Source of the DNA: Enoplolaimus lenunculus
Lineage: Eukaryota; Nematoda; Enoplea; Enoplida; Thoracostomopsidae
Reading direction: 5' to 3'
Length of the DNA stretch: 64,000 nt
Assembly: GCA_030248215.1 (NCBI GenBank)
Contig: JASANG010002946.1
Span: forward strand, 130,355 to 194,354
This document shows, in pieces, positions 45,846-56,400 of this stretch. A program made the translations under genes and the position numbers. The notes below the pieces were generated by a model that worked only from the letters and a program-made list of their open reading frames with translations, was not told the DNA's origin and ran no database searches. The first letter of the stretch is position 1; each line of letters opens with the position of its first letter.

Positions 45846-48800
45846 AATATAACAATAAAAACTTATTAACAATAGCACCGAATAGCGATTTTAATTTAAA
45901 TTAGGCAATTGTAGCCGATTTTATATGAAAAAATAACTAAACCAGTACTAAAACAGTTGTTACAACTATTAAGTATAATCATTTTAAATATCACTGTTGT
46001 AAAACCGGTTTTGTTCTATAACATTCATAAGTCATCTTCATAAACGTAAGGCAGAAAATGAAAAAATTGATGTAATCGTTGGGGCAGTAAAACGCTATTA
46101 ACTAAACGCCTTTTAGCATTTGTCAAAACGCTATTTTAAACAACATTAACTGCTGTTATCAAAAATGCAAAAAGCGTTTGTATTCTGATACGATTCCTAC
46201 AACTGTTGAAGCGGTTGAAGATTTTTACCTGAACACAGTATCAGCAAAGACACAAATCGCCATAACTGACAGCTGTTTTCAACTGAATTCAGTGCCAGTT
46301 TTAAGTACATTTTATATGAAAAATAAGATTATTTTTTCTACTCATTATAAAGCTTATGTTGTTTAAATTCATTTAATAATATTGAAAGATGCGATACTTA
46401 TCAACAGGCTACATGATTGCATATTTTATGTATAGTTTCTGTGTAATACTTAATATCTTTAATTAACAAAAAGTTTAGCTTAAATTCGTATCAAACTTTA
46501 CATTGTATTAGTTTCAGTTAACCTAAAATTCTAGTTTAGTCACGTCCGTGTAGTTATTTAAGTGTTACTTAAACTAATATCTAAGCTATCTTAAGCTAAA
46601 ATTTGATTTTTCAGTTTTCAAACGTTTAGCTTGAATTTTATTGACGCTTTAAGCTTTAGACTAATTTTTTTGCTTAGGCTTAGGAATAGGCTCATCCATA
46701 CGCTTAGGCTTAGGATTAGGCTTAGCGTGTAACATGCAAATGATGTGTAGAGCGTGTGTACTAGAGTTGTTGGTAATTTCAAGCGCAATCCATAGCCCAA
46801 ACACATTTTCACGGTATTAAGGGCCCATGTATAGAACAGGGCCGCAACAGTAGTATATATAAGCATATTCCTAAACCTAAGCCTAAGCCTAAGCAAAAAA
46901 GCAATCTAAAGCATAAACTGGCTCTATTGCAGCTCGGTAGAAAAACGATACGGCCGTGTTCTATTCATAGTCCACAAAATGGACTTTAATGTTGAAAGCT
47001 GTTATGTCATTTTTATTGAAATAAATTAAAAATTATGTTCAAATTACGTGTCGTAGGCGTTTTAGCTTCTAACAGCAAATAGATTATGACGGCAAGGCTA
47101 AAAAAATTTGAAATATGCTTTGTACAGTACGGATATAGTAAATCTCAGCGACAATATTAGTCAAAATTAACATTTCGATCAATGTTTCTTGTCTCGTTAG
47201 TTACTGCGGCATTTAGGCTTTAAAATATTAATTATTTTAGATTTGAAATGTTCTGTTGCTATTCAGAAACGCATTGTACCGGAACTGTACCACTCAATAA
47301 GTAAAAATGAGTTGAACAACAAAAAAAATAAACTTTTAAACACTCATTACAAGTAGGCTTTGTTCTCAAAATCATTTTGAATAGTTTTTGATTCACAAAG
47401 CACATTCATGCGCCTGTATCAGTGAGATTTTGCAGGGTGGATATATCTCCTTGAAATTCTACTGAACATAAAATAATTAACCAGTTTTATTACTTTTTAA
47501 ATTTTGTGTTTTCAAACCAAAAATAACGTTTTATGTCTTACATCGCTTGGTTGCAAACGGTTATTTTTCAAATGACTCCACGTAGAAATGAAATTGCGGT
47601 TACGACTATAAATAATGAACAAACACTATATATATGCTGGTTTAGGCAAAGCTTCGCCTAATTAACGTGTCCTTTTCGATGGTCCAAAAAGCGGTTATAT
47701 CACTTATCACCAGTTCGTGACAGGTTTTCAAAAAAACATAAAACTGGTGCAGTTAATTTGAAATTAAGTGTTATAAGGTCAATTGGTTTAAACGCTACTA
47801 ATGATTGGATGGTTTTAAAAGTTCAATACTGTTGGTAACAGCATAGGTTAAAAGGTTGAGTTTTGTTAATTAATTTAAATTATTCGCCAGTACGATAAAT
47901 TATTAGTCTAGACAATGCTGGTGAAATATTTTCAGGGACAAATTGCAATCTCAACTATGCAGTTTTGAATTACTATTTTGCTTCCCTACTCTATACACGC
48001 AGCTAGGTATAACATTTATGTACTGATTTTCAAAATTTAAAAGCTATTTTTGTCAATTAAGTTTTTTTCCTCGTGGAACAATACGGGAGGACAGGAACTC
48101 AGGGTGCAACCGGAATTCCGGTTCCGGTAGGAAAATTTGGTGTGTTTCACTATCCGGTTCCGCTAATATAAACTCGGTATTTTTTGACTTGAATTTTCCA
48201 GTGTTTTCGGTATTAGAAATTTTTTTCATTCGAAAATTTAAGAAACATTGGCATATTCCAACTTGTTTATATAAAATTGTCTGAGCGATTGCCAAAACTT
48301 TCAATTTGTGCCGTACTCCAAGATTCATTAAAAATCATAGCTAAAAATTTAGTTCACATGTGTGAATAATAACCATGCAAGTTTACTGAATTTATTGCAG
48401 CCGCTTTCTCATTGGCTGACGAAAAAATGCAAGTTTTACGCGCAATTTACCGAGCTGCAAGTTCTCGCAACGAAAACATGCACATGTGAATAGGGCTTAA
48501 CTTTTATGCTTTATCAGTTTTGGAGTTCATGTTTACGTAACCCGTGATACATTGGGTTGAGGCAAGAGAAATTGCAAGAATTTTAATTTCGGTAAAGTTG
48601 CAGTGTTTTTATTGAAAACCGGCAGAAGAAGTTTAATGTTGCTTCTGAAATAATTGGTGTCGCAATTTAACAGATTTACCAAACCAGTAATGACTGCTTT
48701 AGAACGGTTAATAAGTGTCAGTGGGGGTTGTATAGTTTTAGAAACTCAGCTAACGTTTCTGGTTCACACCTAAACGTACCCTACAGAACTTTGTGTGGAT

Positions 48801-49979
48801 TGCCGCTCCTGATAACTTTAAGTACTAACGATAGTACCCTCAAGGGTAAGTAGTATGATTTAGTCTTAGGCATCAGAAAATGTGTTTAGCCTAAGCACTT
48901 TTTTACTGTCTTACGCAAGGTATTGGCTGAGTTTTCAAAATCTTACTGACTTTTATCTACGTTATACTGTAGTAATGAATTAAATGTCAAATTTGAACGT
49001 GTGTCATAACAAGAAAGCGTTAATTTTGTTTTCGTTACACTAACGGTTAAGCACTTGAACTGATAGTTTGTAACTCGTCAAATTTACTCAATGATTTAAG
49101 TATTTACTTAACTTACGTACACTTTTTAGAAACGCTAAATTGGCTAAGAAAATACTTAGCACATATCTCAATACGGTCATACTTAAATAGTACTTTAGAA
49201 ACCTAGTTAACATAGACGTCCGGTTTTGTACTTTTGGGATTTCGTTGCCACGCTCAAGTTATTTGGTTATATCATAGTCATCATGCTTAATTTTATCACA
49301 CCATGCCGTTCAAATTGTAAGAAGTTAGTTTAGTTGAAAAGATGCTTGCGTTAATTATAAGCGTTTACGTAGAAGAATATTTAAGTTTACTACGGAAAAC
49401 TTTAAAATATAGCATTACTGCGAATTTGTTCGCGAGAAAAATGTGGTAAATTTGTTTTGTTTCGCTGTATGAATTATAAATAAATCTCGTCAGTGCCAAA
49501 GCAGGCTACGGTGGGGCACCCAAAGGTCCGCGGCGAGGGCCACTTGCGATGATCGAAATATTTTTCAAATTTGTTTAAAATCTTGTTAGGGTGAGGGCAT
49601 CTCTTCGTGTTGGGGGCCACCCAAATGGGGGTATGGGGGTGGCTGCTCCGATCCTGTTTCAAATCGATGGGCTCATACCTAGATGGAAGCCAGCGGAGGT
49701 TCAGTCCGCCCCCCCCCCTGAAAAAATTTTGCCCCATGCAAAATTTTTTAATCTTGCTTGTAAGTCAGTTCGGCCTCAAAAATGACAAAATTCTACTAAA
49801 CGCCTAAAAGTTACAACAGTAGGATTGTACTCAAAACCTATTAATTTGAAATTGTTCGCTCATGGCTCCATCTGATATTTTTTAGCCTTGCCATATTCGG
49901 TTTTTTTGAACCGAATACGATATCAAATCTGCAAATATTTCTTAATATATAAAGTAAATCCGAACTTCATTATTAGTTA
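45846..49979. other. stretch without a recognised gene
   Basis: Should contain the missing 5' exons of gene B, but I could not identify them. Holds the MITE at 46822-46973, a partial TTAGGC copy (about 46630-46730), a CCGGTTCCGG-type fragment (about 48070-48190), a CACATGTGAA-ended copy (48348-48500) and a G-rich repeat (about 49480-49780). Confidence 0.45.
46822..46973 (-). mobile_element. hAT-type MITE with TTAGGC core
   Basis: Starts GGGCCCATGTATAGAACAGG, has CCTAAG units, and ends CCGTGTTCTATTCATAG. No target duplication seen. Confidence 0.6.
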
Positions 49980-50632
49980 CTGTAGTGACCCGAACAAGAG
50001 GCGGAAACTGTTATTTATTTGGCCTCTCCAGCAAGTATCCCCTGTTATTCGATTACGGACTGTTATTTATTTCAACCCGCCCTCCGCTGAACTTTGTTAC
50101 TGATATATCCGGTATTGACTGTACACTCAAAATAATATTTCTAAGATTTAAGAAAAAATTTCTTACATTTAAGAAATATAATTAACAGGGTGCACTTGAA
50201 AAGTATTTCTGTTATAACAGAAAAGGTTTCAGAAAAGTTTTGAAATAAAGTATGAAAATAAACGTTTTCCAGTTATTTTTTGAAAAAATGTCTTAAATCT
50301 CAGAAAAACATGTCATATTTGCCACAGAAAATACTTTTCTGACTACATTTAGAAATACTTTTTTGTGTGTATCCGCTGAATTAAACGATTATTTTCTTGT
50401 ATCAAAAACTTGAGCGATAATTCAAGTTTATACTTAGGAATGTACTTTAAAACTTAAGTACGCTTAAAAGTTTCCAACTCAACTTTACTTGGTCTACGAG
50501 TCGTTAATGTACTGCAATTACTGACAATGGACATTCATGAACTTTTATTAGGGACACAAACTCCTATTGATTGGGACTCAAAATGACAACCCCTACCTTA
50601 TTACCTCCCCCCTCTTATTCGGGTCACTATAG
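49980..50632 (-). mobile_element. CTGTAGTGACC-family MITE carrying a second MITE
   Basis: TA, then CTGTAGTGACCCGAA at the left; TTCGGGTCACTATAG, then TA at the right. Removing the nested element at 50124-50369 leaves about 400 bp, close to the 480-bp copy at 41191. Confidence 0.82.
50124..50369. mobile_element. nested TA-flanked MITE (CACTCAAAATAATATTTC)
   Basis: TA precedes CACTCAAAATAATATTTC and TA follows the inverted end AGAAATACTTTTTTGTGTG. 246 bp, inserted in the older MITE around it. Confidence 0.7.
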
Positions 50633-51107
50633 TAATTTTTTTAATGAACAAAAAATGCTCGTTATATGTATATTGTCCGTATTAGCTGCATACAAAAAGG
50701 TATACGTATGATCAAGGCCATCAATCAATATTGTCTATTAGCGACCAAAGCCAATGCAGTTTTAGTGAACCGGAAACCGGATACGTTGCATGCAAATGGA
50801 TACATTATGCTATTACATGACATTACCATTTAATAACTTTACCGTTAAAATGCAATGTTTGTTAATATAACCAATTACATTGCTACTAAGGGCAAGGGCG
50901 TAACCAAGGCGAGTAGAGACCACAAGGTCCAAACCTTCCAGTTTATAAAGCAGGTTTGGATTTCAACCCAAGCTAAATTAATACATAAGGTAAATGTGCA
51001 CTGCAAACTTCATTTCAATATTCGTCGCTACGCCTCTGATATACACGTATATGGCCGCTGATTAACATTGGAATATAGCATTAACTAATATTCTCTGAAA
51101 TTGTTAA
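50633..51107. other. gene-free stretch
   Basis: No gene, RNA or repeat recognised. Confidence 0.5.
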
Positions 51108-51370
51108 CCCTTTCCCACATGAATATTTTCAATTTCATATGAAATGTAATTTCAAGGTATGATTCGAACCCCAGTCTCACGGGTGGGAGGCGTTTACGAT
51201 GACCGCTGTGCTATAGGAGCTTGGCGCTCGAGCCCGAGTAGGCTCTCACGTCTTGTGGAGATTTTGCACAGCGCATATATGTTATAAATGTTAAACACTG
51301 CTCACAGTGTGTGTATTGCTCGTACATTATTGTATTTAGTTGCTCATAGTATATTGTATGAGTGAAAGGG
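51108..51370 (-). mobile_element. TTAA-flanked MITE (263 bp) carrying a tRNA-Gly-like sequence
   Basis: TTAA at 51104-51107 and 51371-51374. Ends CCCTTTC on both sides. Read on the minus strand it holds GCTCCTATAGC, a CCTCCCACC anticodon arm (CCC, Gly) and GGGGTTCGAATC. Homologous along its whole length to the 263-bp copy at 60570-60832. Confidence 0.85.
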
Positions 51371-51561
51371 TTAAATTCAGCGTCGGGATATGTGGACGAC
51401 AGTGGTGTCTTATAAAAGCATAGATTGCCGTGTGCCCATATGCCGGACTGACAAGTCGTTGTACAGGAAGCTGTTGCAATAGCCGTATGGTTAAATGATT
51501 GTGCCTTTGATTCGCAACCAAAAGATGTTAGGCTTGTTTCAGCAGTGTTGTATACTTTATA
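51371..51561 (-). pseudogene. possible apple-like exon interrupted by a MITE
   Basis: A minus-strand frame reads TSLTSFGCESKAQSFN, SCTTTCQSGIWAHGNLCFYK and YPDAEFN, resembling the end of the type II apple exons (DADYNVG, DSDFHVG). A possible acceptor TTTACAG opens it, but its phase (0) differs from the other apple exons. The 263-bp MITE enters at the TTTAA of EFN. It may be a dead 5' module of gene B. Confidence 0.4.
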
Positions 51562-52265
51562 CTGTAAATTTCGACGAGCTGATTAATAGACTCAAAGGGG
51601 GCATTAGTTATTTCTGGATATTTCTGAATTATAATAACAGAAACATCAACTCGCTCTGAGCAGATTACATTCAGGGTTTAGTTGATTAATCAACTCGTAA
51701 TGTTTTAAATCAATTCAGAATTCAGAGTTCTGAATAACATAATTCAGAGCTCAGACTTCTGAGCGGATTCAACTCATTCTGAGTAAAAATCAACTCACTT
51801 AAATTTACTGTGTAGGCAAAACTTTTGAACGATAATATTTTTCTGGATCGTAAAGCTCCAACTTGAAAGCCACGCCGAAATTTCTAATGCAAACCGCAAC
51901 TAACAATGGATTCGTTAACGTTCCGCTTATTTTCACAAGTAAGCTGCTATCCAATTTTTACCACTCTATATATTGACCGTACAAAAATTATCAAATTATA
52001 GCAGCCGCGAAGCTTTTATGATTTTTCGAAATTAATATTCACCGAAATTTTAAATTTAAAATCAAACTGAAAACTCGTCGCTTGCAACACTGTTTATCAG
52101 GAGGGTACAACCGGAGGTCTGCTTCCGGCTCCGACTGAAAATTGGTCCGGCTCCGGTAGAGTTTTTGTCGGAGGTTCCGGCAATTTCGGTAGTAATATTT
52201 TGCATAATTTTGCAAAATTGATCTGTTTAGCGCGTTTCATTTTGTTTTTCTCACAATTTTCAAGT

Positions 52266-52782
52266 CGGTAAACGGGTTGAGTCTCTAAATGCTAACTACA
52301 GTCCATAAATGCCAGTTTTCCAATTATCCCTAATTGTAGTATATTATGACTTCAAGATAAAGTAAAGTTCAGTTCGAAACTTTGGCCCATGTATAAAGAT
52401 CAGGGGCGGAATGTTTTTCTGTGGGACTACAATAGAGTAAGCTTAAGCTTTAGACTATTTTTTGCTTGGCTTAGGCTTACGCCTAGGCTTAGGATTATGC
52501 TTATAATACTGTTGTGCCCCTGTTCTTAACATTGGCCGAAACTTTAAAACAGTTAAGTTTTGAAAGTACATTCTTAAGTATAACCCTGCATTATCGCTCA
52601 AGCTTTTGATGCAAGACAAACGTTTAATTCAACGAATAGTTGCAATACCGGATTTATCACTAACGAATGGTCGCGGAGGGTGGTTAATAATAAATAACAG
52701 TCCGTAACCAAATAACAGGGAGTACACTCTGGAGAGGCCAAATAAATATCAATCTCCCCCTTCTTTATTCGGGTCACTACAG
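52266..52782 (+). mobile_element. CTGTAGTGACC-family MITE, left end missing, carrying a nested MITE
   Basis: Right end TTCGGGTCACTACAG before TA. The left part is replaced by the CTCCGG-type element. The TTAGGC MITE at 52384-52537 is inserted inside. Confidence 0.6.
52384..52537 (+). mobile_element. hAT-type MITE with TTAGGC core, nested
   Basis: Perfect 8-bp duplication GAAACTTT (52376-52383, 52538-52545). The family match of the surrounding element resumes on both sides. Confidence 0.85.
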
Positions 52783-53373
52783 TAGTGATAAATCGGCAAA
52801 GATTAATCCGCGTAGAGAAGCGTTACGTGTCCGTATGCACTAAAGCCTTATGCTTTCTAAGTTTAATATTTAAAATTTTTTTTAATAGGACGGAAACCTA
52901 AAACATGTGCTCGCCATAATAAGTCTAAAAGTTTTAGCTGCCGCCTACTGTCGACTACTTTTGACTTATGGTTGAAAATTGTCAGGTAAATTTGTTATAT
53001 TCTTGCCAAATAAACAAAATTGACTTTATTATATAATTCAATTTACTGACCGTTTGAGATACGGAATTCGTCAAATAACAACGCGCAATATTCATAGATA
53101 ATATAATGATGAATGAAATAGCAATGTTATTTTCTTAAGTTTATGGGTCAATCGGTAGAAAAGTTAAAGTTTTTTTAGTTTTGAACAAATTTAAAATAGT
53201 TTTGAAACCAATTTTCAACATTCAACCTTTGGATTGTTTAAGCAGGCAAAAAGCGAACAAGTTCAATAGAACCCAAGGTTCACATTACTTTAGCAAACTT
53301 ACTCTTCACAAGTATTGTAAACGTTGTAAATTCAAATTCAAAAAGTGAACGTTTGAATTAAAATGTTTTAAAG

Positions 53374-53484
53374 CTAAAGAAAACACAGCGATTTACTACT
53401 ATTCGATAAAGTTGAGTTAGAACATTTTTGCTTGCAGCATAATAGTTTCAATTTTTTGACCAATCTGGCAACATAGTCACGGAC
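53374..53484 (-). CDS. gene A last exon: cytoplasmic tail
   Basis: VRDYVARLVKKLKLLCCKQK, then CSNSTLSNSSKSLCFL and TAG. The shared VR-Y-A-VKKLK-LCCK core supports homology with gene B; the distal tails differ. Confidence 0.82.
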   Translation of the reverse strand, partial: VRDYVARLVKKLKLLCCKQKCSNSTLSNSSKSLCFL

Positions 53485-56400
53485 CTAAAAAAATTGAAAA
53501 AAATAGCAAAATCCTATAGTAAGACGTGCGTACAAAAGGTGAAGTTTTGGACTATGTGAGACTGGCAGGTTTTGCAGTTAAGCTTGGACAGTAAGTGCTT
53601 TAATATCAACTCATAAGCGTAGCGAAAATTTTTGACGCTGATTCGCCAACTCAATTAATATAGTTCGTCTGTATACGTTTACTTTCGTTTTAATACGTTA
53701 ACATATTTAATACCGACAAAATGTGAATGTCAAATGATATTGGCTTATTAACAACTTCTCTCGAGGGATCATGGAAGACACCTTTAGCCATATGCCAAAT
53801 GAGATTATGAACATTCGCGCGAATATCAGCCGATATTCCAACTACAAATTTGTTAAAATTGACAGCGGATTATAATGTGCAGGCAGAATGTCACCCACTA
53901 TTGTAAATAGGGACAAAGCGTGTTTCGGGCCGACCCAATTATAACGTGACCCTGGGCTATTAATTTAGTTGAATGCTACCAAAGTCTTCAAAGTGTCACA
54001 CTTTTCCTCCCTGAACCTAAAATATTAATTGTACACAAACAAATAACTCAATTAGATACCTTAGCATCTGCCAAAGCGTGGGATGACCATATATACCATC
54101 CAAGCGTAATGTTGATAGTAAATACTAAACTGGTCAAACTTGCGTCAAGGCTGAATGTCGCCAACGAACCCGCAACAAGCGAAATCAGGTTTAACGCTAC
54201 TTTTATTGGCAAACTACCACGACCAATTCTGAAAAAGTAATTTAGCAATAGCGGTAAATTAAAGTTTCAATTACAGTTTGATAATTACATTAGCAAATTC
54301 CTGTTTCTGTTCCTGTTCCGGCATTTAAAGGTGCAGGAACAGGAATTTTTACGGTTTTGAGTCAAATTATATATAATCATTTGAAAAATTACTATTTCGG
54401 AATGAGTGTTTTTGCAATTAGTTCAATCTTGTTAATAATATGTTTCTGATGTGTTTTCACAAAACTTGATAGTGAAATAGCTCAAAATTTGCTGAAGCCG
54501 TTTTTGGCAAAGTTTTCTGGAAAGTCCAACAGTAATTCGGTGATAAAAATTATTTCAAATTCCGTTACCTGTTCCTGTTCCGGCAATATATATATTATAT
54601 ATATTATATATATATATGTGTGTGTATATAGTTTAAGCATGAAGCAATCCTAACGGTTCTGTGTACTAGCGGCTCATAGAATATTAGAACACATGGGAAA
54701 AATGACTTCTATTGAAATGCCTGATTGACGTTTACTTACAAAGCTGTCATTTTCAATCCATCTTGAGACATCGGCAACAGATGGTTTACCATATGCATTC
54801 CACTGGCTTCAGCAAACAAAAACGCAACAAAAGACAACAGCCCAACAGGGACAAGGCAGCCAAGGGTAACCGTTTGCGCGGCGTAATTAATCCAACATCT
54901 GAAATAAAACTAGAATCGCTCTATCCATCCAATTAATCTTTTGAAAGTATTATTATTATTATTATATCTTGGGGTGTTAACCTCGCATTGGAGTTTTAAA
55001 ATATTAAGCCGTTTCACTAATTATTACAATTAGAAGCAATCTAATTTTAGCATTAAAGGGTTTTTGGGTGCGAGGAATCTGGGTAGACTGTTTACAAACC
55101 TCCGAAACCGATAATTGAGCAGTTAGCTAATATATAATTTGCATATTAGCATAGTTTATAAGCCTAAATTAGGACTTTTTACAATATTTCACTAATTATT
55201 AAGGTTAAAAGCAATATAATTTCAGCACTAAAGGGTTTTTTGGTGCAAAGAATCTGAATAAATTGTTTCAAACATCCAAAACCGATAATTTAATAGTTAG
55301 CTAATAACTAATTTGCATATTAGCTTAATTGACAAAACAAAATTAGGAGTTTTTAAATTATTCCAAAAATTATTAGTGGCTGAAGGGTTTTTGGGTGCGA
55401 GGAATCTGAGGAAATTGCTTACAAACCTCCAAAACCGATAAATGATTAGTTAGCTAACAACTAATTTGCATATTACCTTAATTGCTTACGTGCGTTCGAG
55501 CTTCGCTCAATAAATGTAGTCCCACTACGACTGGTTATTATTATTATCAAGAGTGGATGATCACGGGCAAGTGTGTGCAACTGTCTAATTTTGCGTGGCA
55601 CAAAATATACCACTACGCGTTGCGTTTTTGCTGTACCTACTTCTTATTTAGGGGGTCGGTCGATGTCCCATAACAACCAAAATTATCACAAGCTGTTGTG
55701 TTAAGATCTGGCAACTTACGAAAAGTCTGATTGATATTTGCCAATACTTGCGCTTGCTGTAAGACCAGTTGAACCTGCCGCAGCAACTATAAACAGAAAT
55801 TTATAAACAAACAACAAACCAGCATTAAAATTGTTTATTAAACCTGGGTTGTTCTTTTTAAAAAATGTGAGTTACGGGATGTCTGAATTGCGCCGAAGGT
55901 ACCAATTTTAAATTTTCCAGTGCCTCCCAGTACCCAGGTCCTATCTCTTAAGGATTAGGACGGAAGTAGCCGGAAGCATTGCCTACGGAAAATTAAATTG
56001 ATAACTCAAAGCCATGGAATAGCATATAAAGCTTTGCGCCTATGTTACTTTAAGAGGCGTCCAGGTATTTGGTGGGTCTATAAAATAGTAGCTTTAGATT
56101 CTAGAATACGATTTTTCGCTAAGGCTTAGCCTTACGAATTCATTTTTGCAACGCTTTGGTTTAGGCTTTAGGCTTAGCAATGCGCTTAATCTACTGTTAC
56201 GCCCCTTAAAGTAACATTGGTCAAGCTTTGTATCCAATTTTATTAAACAACTTAACCGGTGTAACTGCATATATTTCAGAGAAATTATATTTTAATTATA
56301 GCAACATCATCTATTTTGCTCACTAAAACTAGCGACAAACATTAATTTTCGTGATATCAGACTGCCACGCGATATGATATTCATGATAATACTGAGACTG

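Larger units (their letters stand above)
51575..53373. other. spacer between gene A and gene B
   Basis: Holds a partial CTCCGG-type element (52099-52265) and a CTGTAGTGACC-type copy (52266-52782) with a nested TTAGGC MITE. No gene recognised. Confidence 0.5.
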
